NCBI RefSeq assembly: GCF_963855985.1
Contig: NC_087119.1
Span: 6,178,001 to 6,242,000 of the forward strand
Direction: 5' to 3'
DNA from: Ostrinia nubilalis
Taxonomy: Eukaryota > Arthropoda > Insecta > Lepidoptera > Crambidae
Length of the DNA stretch: 64,000 nucleotides
A program made the translations under genes and the position numbers. The notes beneath the pieces were generated by a model. The model had not been told where the DNA came from, did no database searches, and saw nothing but the letters and a program-made list of their open reading frames with translations. Positions 1 to 9,785 of the stretch are shown here, in pieces. How positions within the stretch are numbered: position 1 is the first letter of the stretch; each line of letters starts with the position of its first letter.

Positions 1-540
1 GAGTAATTCAGGTTCTGGTAGGAATTTAAAATTTAGATGAAAAAAAAAACATATTGTTTATATTATATCTTTAGATATTCCCCATAAAATGTCAGGTTTA
101 AAACTTACTTCAGCTTTTATTAGGCAATTTTCTTTCCGTAGTAACCTAGCCAGGTTCCCCTGTTATTCAAACACATTCATGTACACTACACGCATACAGC
201 CGTCAACTTTTGCATCGATCATTTTTGCAATGAATTCATTTCATGAATCTATCATCTTTTGACTCATGCTGCCCTGGTAGGCGATGGATAAGAATAGATA
301 TGAATTTGCGTTGTTGCATCTCAAATTACCTGAATCACCTCAAAGTCTGATTATGACGGTGTTGTAGCCACAACATAGCCGATTCCACAATATTTTTACA
401 TGTAGTCAACAAGATTGTGGAATCGGGTTTATGTAAATTGTGTTATCATCTAGCTAGATCTAGAATACAATGCATAAAGATAAAATATAATCATAATTTA
501 AAAAATTACAAAAAGCTTTGAAAATTTGACTTGACATTAA
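1..540. other. AT-rich intergenic DNA with a short hairpin
   Basis: No gene is visible. A 13-bp perfect inverted repeat (379-391 with 414-426, arm CCGATTCCACAAT) forms a hairpin. Positions 261-276 resemble the E block of the array described below (GACTCATGCTGCCCTGGT), but blocks A to C are not recognisable, so this is at most a decayed unit. Confidence 0.5.
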
Positions 541-745
541 TAAGAATAAGACTACTAGCGCCATGCCGTGGTTCTTACTTAAATTACCTAACCTCTCGAA
601 AGATCACTGTGCTTATTGTAATTCGTAGGTGAGGAAGTTACAACGATCACCACTAGATGGCAGTAGGGTAGAAGCTGCATCGCGGTGTTAGTTTTTTTCC
701 ATTAATGACCCGCCCCCCCGTCGATAAGTTGTACTAAAGTACTTT
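540..745 (+). repeat. Dispersed repeat R, copy 1 (CTCF-like motif inside)
   Basis: This stretch of about 200 bp is shared with 5905-6125. Both start near ACTAGCGCCA, share GATCACTGTG and CACTAGATGGCAGTA, then a C-rich stretch and GATAA. The two copies differ by several small indels, so they are old. Family unknown; no terminal repeats or target duplications were recognised. Confidence 0.6.
650..663 (+). promoter_or_regulatory. CTCF-like motif
   Basis: CCACTAGATGGCAG fits the published CTCF core (CCASYAGRKGGCRG) at every position. It lies inside repeat R, so it was carried by the repeat. Motif match only; occupancy is unknown. Confidence 0.4.
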
Positions 746-1337
746 GGGGCTACATGTGTTGTATGAAATTGTCCAAAGGTATTTATTTATTATAACGACC
801 AGGGGCAATATGAACCCAGACACCGCGACCGCCGCGACTTAGTGGTACCGCTAAAGGAGCATAGATGGCGCGCTCTGTACACTAGCTCGCGGTATCATTT
901 GAACGTTTCCATTTCTATAAGACCTATTGACCGTAATATTCATTTATAAATAAAACACCATCACAATTTTTGAAGTCGCACTAGTACTTTACCGGTACTA
1001 CGTGCGTTAAAAATGTCTATGATACTATGCGTGCTCTATGAGCATGTATGAAGCGATATAATATTATCATTGGTGGCTTAATGCTGTAGCATGCGGTCTT
1101 GCAAACACACAGCAAACGCACGGCAAACGTCCGGCCCAAAACGTCTAAATTGAAAGCGCCCTTAGTGTATTGTTTAGTTCAAAGTCTTTGAACTTATAAA
1201 GCAAATAATTTCAATGAAAATCCCGTTAGCAGTGATAGTTTTTTTTTTTTTTTTTTTTACCGTGTGACTAGTGATAGTGACCTACAAGAAACTTTGTATT
1301 ATTGCAATCTATTTCAAACAAACAACACATGAATGTT
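746..1337. other. Intergenic DNA, no gene seen
   Basis: Unique-looking sequence with a poly(T) tract at about 1241-1258. No ORF with coding character and no recognised element. Confidence 0.5.
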
Positions 1338-1412
1338 CAGTGTTCACACGACAGTCCAGTTTTGCGGGGTCCGGCATTACTGGATCTGGACTGGATTGCC
1401 GCGGGAACGGGC
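1338..1412 (+). repeat. Dispersed repeat P, copy 1
   Basis: Shares GTTCACACGACAGTCCAG and the following CCGGCATTACTGGAT region with minus-strand copies at 29036-29095 and 38475-38575. Probably a short non-autonomous element; ends are not defined. Confidence 0.45.
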
Positions 1413-1587
1413 CCTTAGTAGTTCAACGGTCAATTCTGTTGTCGTCTGATTTCCCAATGTTTTCCCAGTTGTGTGACGTCACATCCTGCGTGCGCAGACC
1501 GACAGGTAATGCTGTGGGGGTAGTTTTCGCACACATACAAGTTCTTGAACACTATGTACTATATTAGCGTTTATCTTTTATTGACGT

Positions 1588-1845
1588 AACTTCCATTCCT
1601 TTCAGTCGCAGTAGATATTGTGTTTCATCTCGTTCACATACAGTGCTACCCCGCACCCCGCACCTCGCACCCTGCACTTGCATTTCATAGGTTTCCTGAT
1701 GTTATATTGATAGTCTGTTTATGTGTATCATGCCAGCTTTGGTGTACCTCTTCGCAACTCCTGCGGCCCTGGTACCGTTGCATCAAGAGTTGCAACTTTG
1801 CAACGGTTGCAAGCAAATTGCTACTTGCAACGGCTGCAGTTGAAG
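1588..1845 (+). repeat. Array unit, 1.6 kb copy
   Basis: The first clear array unit. Block A is at 1590-1610 (CATTCCTTTCAGTCGCA), B at 1622-1632 (GTTTCATCTCG), C at 1646-1675 (repeated CCCCGCAC), and E at 1747-1776 ending CCCTGGTACC. The tail is TTGCA-rich and holds a perfect 9-bp hairpin (ACCGTTGCA 1774-1782 with 1799-1807). A CRE palindrome TGACGTCA lies upstream at 1474-1481. The small ORFs crossing it are not kept in other units, so I do not call a gene. Confidence 0.65.
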
Positions 1846-2560
1846 CCATTGCGTACTAGGCTGGATTCTTGGTCGGGACAATTTTTGTAATTATATTTTA
1901 TTTTTATTTCATTATTACAAATTGAACCGTTACATCTTTGGTTAAATAGTATCTTTTATATATTATTAGAAATTCGGCCAGATAAAAAAATCTGTTTTTT
2001 TATAACTACTTATACAATGTCGCATATCCGCCCGAAATATTCTATGAGTAAATTAAGTATATTCATGAAAAATATATCGAGAAAATCCTTTCCTGTATTA
2101 TTTTTCAAGTTATTCACTTTTCATGTTTGTATGAAAAAAGGTACCTATTCAGTCATTTTTTTCCAAAAAACGTGTTCCAAATAACTTGATAAATAACATA
2201 GTTTGACTCCTGTTGTACCTACATTTTTTGGCCAATTTTTCATGAATGCTTAGAATATTTGGGCGATCACTTACTTAATAATTGCACCTGAGCGACCTAT
2301 TATTGCTTGCAATGAATTTACGGGCAGTAAAACAATATAAAAAAAACCAAATAGTGATTTTAAAATGATCAAACAAATTAAAAATCCTTAAGGTACATAT
2401 TACGAATTTTGTGATTTGTATGCAGTTGTTATGCAGCTATATCAACGTAGAAGAAAATTATAAAAAGTAAAATTTTGTACTTTTCGGTCATTACAGGACT
2501 GACAGTATTTTTTGCAGATTTTTTTCTTTAAACTAAAATATCACATCACAATTAGGTAGG
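1846..2560. other. AT-rich intergenic DNA with a short foldback
   Basis: Very AT-rich. Inverted ends CGCCCGAAATATTCTA (2029-2044) and its near complement (2251-2265) delimit a small foldback of about 240 bp. No gene. Confidence 0.45.
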
Positions 2561-3030
2561 ATGTTTTTAAATAGTTTCATGTATTATTTTTATACGCAGT
2601 TAACAAGTGATAAAAACAATTATTATGTTATTGTCCATCGAACATTTTCCCACACAATTTTAACCATCGCTCCTATTATTTTTACCAGGCTATATACCAC
2701 AGGTGTGGGAAAGTATTATGATAAAAAAATTATAAAAGGTAAATACAATAAAAAGTATTTATTTGCCAACAAATGGTTTACTTACAGTCTGTTCTTCAAG
2801 CGGGTAAGCATTAAATAACAATAAATTAATATCTTTGGACAATTTCACACAGATTTTAGACAATAAATTTTTAATAGACAAATCTTTACGGTCTACTACT
2901 AAAACCCGGTTAAATCTTTATTTTTGTGTGCCGTTTTGTCGGACTCGGCGCACTATCTAGCGATACTCATAATGCCGCGCGCATAACGCGAAGTACCCAC
3001 TTATTTAGTTAAAATATTATCTTACTAATC
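2561..3030. other. AT-rich intergenic DNA, no gene seen
   Basis: An 85-codon open frame (2561-2818) is lysine-, tyrosine- and phenylalanine-rich, as expected from AT-rich non-coding DNA, and shows no domain. Confidence 0.5.
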
Positions 3031-3034
3031 CTAC

Positions 3035-3222
3035 TAATATTATTAATGCAAAAGTGTGGATTTATGTTTGTTACTCTTTAACGCAAAACGCAAAAACAAC
3101 TTAACGGATTTTGATGAAACTTTACAGAATTATTGTTTACACATCAGATAACATAAATAGGCTCTAATTTATAACGATCTGTGCTAAGCGGGCGGAGCCG
3201 TGGGCAAAAGCTAACTCTGTTA
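3035..3222 (+). mobile_element. Non-LTR retrotransposon 3' end fragment
   Basis: Contains the GGATTTTGATGAAACTTTAC segment and ends GCGGAGCCGTGGGCAAAAGC, the 3' terminus typical of lepidopteran RTE-like elements. It shares these segments with 13708-13925, 15652-15848 and 39295-39775. 5' truncated; no coding sequence remains. Confidence 0.6.
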
Positions 3223-3239
3223 TAAAGTTGTTGTTATTT

Positions 3240-3900
3240 TAGTTTAATTATCATGTAGGCACCAAAACGATTGTTAATGCTAATAAAAATATTGTAATTC
3301 CCTCACGTAAGTGAATTGTTGTAATTCTTGAGAGTAATAAAGCCTATTCCTAAACCATAATAAGGTGACCTCGTTAAGGACTCGAAGCTTTAACTTCAAG
3401 CGACCAAATTATTCCGGACGAGTTGTCCCGGCGAATTTCGTTCCGCCAATAAAAAGTTGTCTTAGGTATCTTATAAAATAGCAATAATAACTTTTGAACG
3501 CATCCTCTTTGACACCTAATAATATTTCACAATAGCTGGCTCGGCTAACTTCGGTAAATTAATGTGACCTAACTTATTTATTAACAGTCAATTTTTGAAG
3601 TCTTTTGACTAACTTTTATGAAAATATTTTAAAGCCTATGTTCAGCAAAATTTTTTTTGGAGTCTAATGGTGAGAGAATTTTTCAAATCGGTCCAGTAGT
3701 TTTTCGAAGCTCCAAACAAACAAACAAACGATAAATCTTCTCTTTCCTCTTTATAATTAGTATTGATGGAGATGTGTAGGTACGTGTGACCGAAAGTAGC
3801 GAAACGATGCTACTGACTGAGGAATGGTGTGGGTGAATCCAAATGCCTCTGTGTGAGTTGCAGTTGTTTATGTATTGAAATCGTTGACGTCACAGTGTTA
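3240..3900. mobile_element. Intergenic DNA with an old non-LTR 3' end
   Basis: The part at about 3640-3765 (TCGGTCCAGTAG, then a CAAA-repeat and CTTTATAATTAGTAT) resembles the 3' end of a lepidopteran non-LTR element. The rest is AT-rich without a gene. A CRE palindrome TGACGTCA is at 3885-3892. Confidence 0.4.
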
Positions 3901-3904
3901 TATT

Positions 3905-3990
3905 ACTACGTTAACGTAGCCCATGACGTGTTGATATGATTTCAATTTTCCATCCCTCTCAAGCCTGATAGTGATTGATTACAACTGTCT
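3905..3990 (+). repeat. Array unit, partial (block A only)
   Basis: TACGTTAACGTAGC followed by CCATCCCTCTCAAG (block A, about 3949-3963) matches the start of the better preserved unit at 24035-24300. B, C and E are not found downstream. Confidence 0.45.
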
Positions 3991-4570
3991 ACAGCATTTT
4001 TGCGCACGGGTTATGCATAGCTTATTTTTATTGCTTTGTAATCTAGAAATAATAATAACAACAAAAAAATGTTCTGAATTTGCTTTTATGTGTAAAAAAT
4101 AGAAAAATTCATATCAATGAATGTATGAAACATGAACATAGAGATGATTCAATTTGTTGCCAAATATTTTTTTTTCTTTCTTTCTTTCATTCTTTCTATT
4201 TATTAAAACATACCAAACATCCATTTAAGATTCATTCTCACAAGAGAAAATTTAAAATAGAGTCCAAATATTTATTAAAAATGAAAAGTTCTAATTTCCT
4301 GTCATGTTCCATAGAAGATTTTTCTCATAAAAATCTAACCCTATCATGCTTTCAGTATACTGGCCTTGGTAACGTCGTTTTTCAAATCCCACTATATTTC
4401 GATGAAAGCGTGCCCCTTGTTCTTGCGAATAAGCCCCCATAATTATCTATAAATATATCCCAATGAGAATGGGACGTGCATCTTTAGAGACATTCTACTA
4501 TGAAGATGGAAAATTCAAATCGTTATAACTTCTTAAAAAGCAAATATTTTCGATTTGTAATCGCACTTTT
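3991..4570. other. AT-rich intergenic DNA, no gene seen
   Basis: Contains a TTTC/TTTCA-rich simple repeat (about 4168-4200). The 120-codon open frame 4080-4442 has low-complexity composition and no recognisable domain; I treat it as chance. Confidence 0.5.
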
Positions 4571-5338
4571 TTATATAAAGAAGAACGGTCACGCCCCATA
4601 CAAAAAAAACCCAGACCCGACAGAAACTAGACATACCTCAGTTTTTTTGTCATGTCTTAATTAGTTAAATTATATATTTTTTATATTCGAAATCTATGTA
4701 TAACACCAAAATATTACCCTTTGTTTTTGTTTAGGCGTTATACAAAAACTAATACAAAATGCTTATTTATCACCAAAATTGGTAAATGTATGTACCTAAA
4801 TGTCTATTACAGCTGCTCTGGAATGTATCTAGGTGACCTGGAGATACAACCGGATTATACAGGGTGATTATACATATGGAACGATAAGTGATCTCACTCG
4901 ATTATTTCTAAACTATACAAGATATCGGAAAACTAGTTACTGATTCTGAAAGTGCTTCACAAGCTCTTTCAAATGGTACCAATAATAGGGTACCGATTAT
5001 GGAAGCTGGTAACATTGAATTTTTGGATTTTGTAACTTATTATTTTTTCCACCCTGTATAATCCGGCTGTATCTCCAGGTCACCTAGATACATTCCATAG
5101 CAGCTGTTATAGACATTTAGTTACATACATTTACCAATTTTGGTGATAAATAAGCATTTTGTATTAGTTTTTGTATAACGCCTAAACAAAAACAAAGGGT
5201 AATATTTTGGTGTTATACATAGATTTCGAATATAAAAAATATATAATTTAACTAATTAAGACATGACAAAAAAACTGAGGTATGTCTCGTTTCTGTCGGG
5301 CCTGGGTCACAGATGACCGTTCTTCTTTGCTTATATAA
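4571..5338. mobile_element. Foldback element, about 295-bp arms
   Basis: Arms 4571-4867 and 5049-5338 are near-perfect reverse complements. They begin TTATATAA with AAGAACGGTC nearby and end at ATTATACAGGGTG. A spacer of about 180 bp separates them. No transposase is encoded, so this is a non-autonomous foldback or MITE. Superfamily is not determined because clear target duplications are lacking. Confidence 0.8.
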
Positions 5339-5904
5339 TCAGAATATAATAAGTAAAATCCATGCGCAAAAAAAAAATTTTTTTTTGTCGACCGGTGTTA
5401 TGTTTCATCTCTTACTAGCACAGCACTTCTTGTAACGCTTTCCCCGCCCGCGCTTTTCACGTTTATATGTTACGTGCACCTGTAATAGTATAGAAGCATT
5501 CTCGTCAGCATAGTGGCATAACCATCGCTTACCAGTTCTGGTCTCCTAGTACAATAGTTTCAAAACTGCACTATTTGAACCGAAGTTTAAAGCTGCACAT
5601 GCAATTGATTGAACCATGTACCTTATTCTTACCATGAGTTGTTTGAATCCGAAGCGTTATCATCATTGAATGAACACCTCCTCAATAGTTAAACTATAGT
5701 AGCGACAAAGTTGTATTATCTCGATTTATTTTCATTGTGCAAAAAATGTACTAAGGCAATATTTTTGAGATTTTATCTGAGAGTAGAAGATTTTGTGGTA
5801 GAAGACACACGACTATGTTTACACGTCACGCGATTTACCGGTTAATCTTAAATAAAATTAAAAGCTAATAAAGTAAATAAGTGGTGTAACAACACCACAT
5901 AATA
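5339..5904. other. Intergenic DNA, no gene seen
   Basis: No ORF of note and no element recognised. Confidence 0.45.
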
Positions 5905-6125
5905 CACCAATATTACTAGCGCCACACCTTGGTATTCGCCTGCACTACCAAACCTCCCAAGATCACTGTGTTTATTATAAGATTGTATTTTAATAATCGT
6001 AGTTTAGGAAATAGTTATAACGCTTACCACTAGATGGCAGTAAAATCGAAACTGTTAAAATCTGCACCGCGATGTTGAAGTTTTTTTTCATTAAATTCCC
6101 CCCGATAACTTGGTCGAAAGTAGTA
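5905..6125 (+). repeat. Dispersed repeat R, copy 2
   Basis: Second copy of the repeat at 540-745, with the same order of landmarks. It has an insertion of about 20 bp between TTATTA and the TAGTTATAAC region. Confidence 0.6.
6027..6040 (+). promoter_or_regulatory. CTCF-like motif
   Basis: CCACTAGATGGCAG, identical to the site at 650-663 although the surrounding repeat has diverged. Motif match only. Confidence 0.4.
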
Positions 6126-6450
6126 GTCCGAGACTCGGCATGAGCCAGTCCGAGCCTACCGTTGCGCCCTCAGGCTGCGTCCGTCCGTAGTCCCTTCGAT
6201 CGGGCCCACCGTAGGCTGGACCTTGGTCCAATATCGCGCACGGTGGGGCAATCTAGTTGGGTTCGCCCCTGATCGGGCGTATTAAGCCCTCGATACGGCA
6301 TACTTAACTTTCCCCCGGGACAAACTTCCCTTCCTGGTTGACCTTCCCTGGTTGGGTTTTGGCAGTCAAGCTGTAGATCCTGGTTACATAGGAGTTGCAG
6401 CGATGGGAATAGTCCTTAGACAGCTAAACCTTAGTAATAGGGTTCCGTTT
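6126..6450. other. GC-rich unassigned block
   Basis: Noticeably richer in G and C than its surroundings (for example GATCGGGCCCACCGTAGG and CCCCTGATCGGGCG). It could be the 5' part of a decayed retrotransposon, but no frame is convincing. Confidence 0.3.
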
Positions 6451-7431
6451 TTACTAGGGATTGCAACCCGGTATGTTTCTCAACCCGGCCGGGCCCGGTT
6501 GCATTCGTCGCCAACCCGGCCGGGTCCGCCGGGCCCGGCCGGGTTGGCGGGTTGTGTGTTAGCAGTGAAATCTTTACGCTACAAACATTACTATGAGGTC
6601 TCACAGTGCGCGTGGACGCACAGGGTGACACGAACCAATCACAGACCTTTATTCAACGCTGTGCGTTCGATTTGCTGCTTCACTTAAGCAAGCATCGTTT
6701 GTGAATATGGGCGTTAAAGTATTTTATGAAAGTTTCTATACGTGTTCCTTTTAATTTCCCGTAACTTTAAGGCTATCCTATGAATAAAAATAGTTAAAAT
6801 GTCTTAAGAACATTTGTGTTCCTACACGCATATTTTCAAAGATATCATCCATCTTACTAGAGTTTGTACCAAATTACACCCAGTTCTTTCACACAGTCTT
6901 TGTACATAATTTGTTGATAAGTTATGTAAATATTTTTTTAACTATGGCGAATTATTTTATGCGTTCAAGATAGAATCAAATGGACGGCGCATGATTGGAA
7001 AAGTCGACCCCGTGTAACGGGATAAGGCGAGGCAGAAGAGAGAGAGAGAGAGAATTGAATTAACAAAAAATATAATGGCATTCGTCGATTCTTTGAAGTG
7101 GTCTTACTTAATACCCGAGAGTTACAGGATATTGTCAGGAACACGTTGTAATATGAATGGAATGACAATGATTCAATATTCAATAGTAAAAAAATCACAC
7201 ATAATACAGAATTGATTACCTACTTTACTTATGGACGGAAAAGTAACATTGGTATTAGTAATTATTCATTTTTATAAGTTTTAAACAAATAACGTAGCTT
7301 AAAGTACTAAACGTGTCATAACAACTTTGATAGATAGATAAACTTTGGTAGAATTGGTAAAACAACACAAATTAATTCACCTACCGGGTCCGGTGAGAAT
7401 GGCCGGACCCGGTTTGCAATCCCTAGTTTTT
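6451..7431. mobile_element. GC-terminal foldback element, with a nested MITE
   Basis: The ends mirror each other: ACTAGGGATTGCAACCCGG at the left and CCGGACCCGGTTTGCAATCC at the right. The left end continues into a CCGGCCGGG-rich palindrome (6484-6550). Inside are a truncated copy of the MITE seen whole at 49939-50066 (about 6578-6712) and a retrotransposon tail around 6965-7160. Confidence 0.55.
6965..7160 (+). mobile_element. Non-LTR retrotransposon 3' fragment with (GA)n
   Basis: AAATGGACGGCGCATGATTG followed by AGTCGACCCCGTGTAACGGG can be read as the last residues of a reverse-transcriptase ORF (a DRIKW-like motif). An (AG)n microsatellite follows at about 7036-7055. The sequence TTTGAAGTGGTCTTACTTAA after it recurs inverted at about 17730-17790. 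Confidence 0.4.
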
Positions 7432-7532
7432 ACCCTTTGGGTACGAAACCCTAAAAAAGTACTGGAACCGTACTAAATATCGATGTTTTCACTCGATACA
7501 TCGAAAGACATCGATGTAAAGTTTTGATTTGA

Positions 7533-7803
7533 CGGCCGTTTGGTGTAGTGGTTTGTTAACGGACTACTATGCCGAGAGTACACAGGTTCGATTCCCGCAC
7601 AGTACCTACAAACATTTTGTGTGCATGAACATATTTGTTTTTGTATTGGTCTAGGTGTTTTCTATTTATTATTATATTATGTATTTACAAAAAAAAAATA
7701 TTTATAAGTACTATCTTTACCTATATCCGTTGTCTAGTACCCATAGTTACAATCTTTGCTTAGTTTGCAGTGTAAAATGTCCAAGGATTTTTAAAAAAAA
7801 TTT
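7533..7803 (+). mobile_element. tRNA-headed SINE
   Basis: The head has a Pol III A-box-like TGGTGTAGTGG (7551-7561) and B-box GGTTCGATTCC (about 7585-7595). The tail carries CCGTTGTCTAGTACCCATAG and TTTGCTTAGTTTG, then TGTAAAATGTCCAAGGAT, the tail of a SINE common in Lepidoptera. It looks full length or nearly so. Confidence 0.75.
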
Positions 7804-8083
7804 ATGTAAGACAATCAATGCAGGTATTTGACCGCAATCGCACCTGGTGTTAAGTGTTAAGCACATTATTACATCGGCCTTCTTATTTGGACTCCTGGAC
7901 TCACGCTTGTCAGCCGAAAAACCTCACCCCTTTCATAGTGGGCTTTTATTATCGAGTAATATTTTACCAATATTTTTTTAACAAATATTGTACTGAAATA
8001 GTCAAACCGTTTTTTTTTGCCAATTTAAAAACCATCTCGTAGTAGCTCCTGAAGATATAGCTTATGTGCCTGATGACGTCAGT
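7804..8083. other. Intergenic DNA with a short retroelement scrap
   Basis: 7815-7855 (GCAGGTATTTGACCGCAATC) is a repeat fragment also present at 27960-28025 and 31316-31350. A CRE palindrome TGACGTCA occurs at 8074-8081. No gene. Confidence 0.45.
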
Positions 8084-8290
8084 AATTTTACTCATCATAT
8101 CTGTTGAACAAAGGCCTCCCATAATAACTTCCATGTTGACCGGTTGGTAGCGGCCTGCGTCCAGCGCCTTCCTGCTTGCTACCTTTATGATGTTATCGGT
8201 TCACCCTGTGAATTGACTTCCCACGCCGCGCTGCGTTTTCCGGTACGCGACCTCCACTTCAGAATCAGAACCTTGCTGCCCCTTCGTAAT
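8084..8290 (-). pseudogene. Non-LTR reverse transcriptase C-terminus, remnant
   Basis: Read on the minus strand it gives GRRWTQAATNRSTWK and a terminal EAFVQQ, the end of ORF2 of lepidopteran endonuclease/reverse-transcriptase elements. The copy at 22320-22535 is its paralogue. Frame is interrupted and the element is 5' truncated. Confidence 0.6.
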
Positions 8291-8449
8291 TTTACTATTA
8301 AAATTATATTATTTTAAGCTTTATCGGGACTTACTTAATAAAACAATGTTCTTTTTTATATCTAGACATAAAAATTAAAATCATATTATGTGTTTCATAG
8401 GGTAGATTTCAACTTTCACAGTAAAATCCTAATTTCTCGTTTTTCAAGA

Positions 8450-8770
8450 CATGCCCACGTCATACCGACGTGCTTCGTCTACGTCACGTGCAGTGCTATG
8501 TAATACGTTTGCACTTATACGTACGTAGAGAATCGATTGACGCGATTTGCATCCCTTTCAAACGTACAGAGAATTTAATGTTCTATCTACCTAGTACTTG
8601 CTGCAATGCCCCCGCGCCCCGCACTCCTAGAATAGCTGTTACAGGTGTGTCTGTGAGAGTGTGTCTGACGTCACGTCAACGAGGAAAACGACCTCTTCGC
8701 GAGTTATAGCTCCCTGGTGCTTTTGGCACCGAACTAGGCTTTTGAGTGAAGCTGAAATGCAAGCTGCAAA
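8450..8770 (+). repeat. Array unit, 8.5 kb copy
   Basis: One of the best-preserved units. Block A is at 8550-8560 (CATCCCTTTCA), B at 8581-8590, C at 8606-8625 (GCCCCCGCGCCCCGCACT) and E at 8691-8720 (CTCTTCGCGAGTTATAGC then TCCCTGGTGC). A CRE palindrome lies at 8666-8673. Downstream GGTGC/GCACC can pair as a small hairpin. Confidence 0.65.
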
Positions 8771-8821
8771 TGTAATCACCCCACCCCGCCGCCGCCGGAC
8801 TATTGTGGTTAAACTTGCGCT

Positions 8822-8870
8822 TAGAGGCGCAGTGTAAAATGTCCAAGGATATTTTGTTATTATTACTCGT
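8822..8870 (+). mobile_element. SINE tail fragment
   Basis: GCAGTGTAAAATGTCCAAGG repeats the 3' tail of the SINE at 7533-7803. Only the tail is present. Confidence 0.5.
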
Positions 8871-9720
8871 ACTAGCTGAATAATTATTATTATAGAATTA
8901 TTTAACAAATAAGACACACGCAATACTTTTCTTTTGGCTTATTTAGCTTACTACGAGGGGTCTGCGCCAAAATATGCAACTTATATCTACTTATCCGTGA
9001 ACATTCTTCAGATTGAAAATATTAATTATTATTCTAGGACGAACTAATTTTGATATTAATTTTTACGAATTAAGATTGATATGAAATGATTTTCACTCAG
9101 GGTGTCACAGAATAGGTGAATGAAACTTCTGTGGGAGGTAGCTTGACTTCCGACCTACTCCTAAAAATAAGAAGAAAAAATACAACGCTAATGACCATAA
9201 TTTTTAGTACAGATAAAAATTATTAAATAAAGTGCTTTGTAGGTACTCCAAGTCTAGACATTTATTTTTTAATTTAATTTTTAATAAATTCTGGGTTATA
9301 AACAATAATACTGTAAAGTTACATCAAAATCCGTTCAGTAGTTTTTGCGTGAAAGAGTAACAAATAATAATATATTAACATCCAGACATCAATACAAACT
9401 TTCGCATTTAATATAATATTATTGGATAGTTAGGAGGATTATTATTATTTTATTATTCTAATTAAAAAGTGTTTTGCGGGCAAAAGCTAGTTAGCTAGCT
9501 AATTTACAGATGTTCGATCAATACTTGATTTGTGTCCTTACAAAAACTATTAAAGTTTGTCAAACCTGGATTTGTGATACCTAATATTTCAGTAAATCTT
9601 AAGCTTGAATGTAAAGCGAGAAAGATAGTAGTAGTAGACACGGAAATGACAGTTTATGTGTAACAAGACAGTAAAATCTATAGCACTGAAAACCAGACGG
9701 ATATCCGATACCTTGGCTGT
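8871..9720. other. AT-rich DNA with a decayed non-LTR tail
   Basis: The part at about 9290-9495 has CAAAATCCGTTCAGTAGTTT and ends GGGCAAAAGCTAGTT, an RTE-like 3' end. The rest shows no gene. Confidence 0.4.
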
Positions 9721-9785
9721 GTGAGTGACATTGATTTAGACAGAAGCACTCTAGGATACCTATACTACGTTAGCATACTGAATAA

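Noticed and set aside
1590..1612. Block A ending CCTTTCAG as a splice acceptor, making each unit an exon
   Set aside because: Most units end CTTTCAATC or CTCAAACC, so the AG is not conserved, and block E (CCTGGTAC) is a poor donor. No frame is shared by the units.
6352..6687. 111-codon frame with a GRARLHSSPTRPGPPGP-like stretch
   Set aside because: Produced by the GC-rich palindrome of a foldback element; proline and glycine runs come from the CCGGCCGGG repeats.
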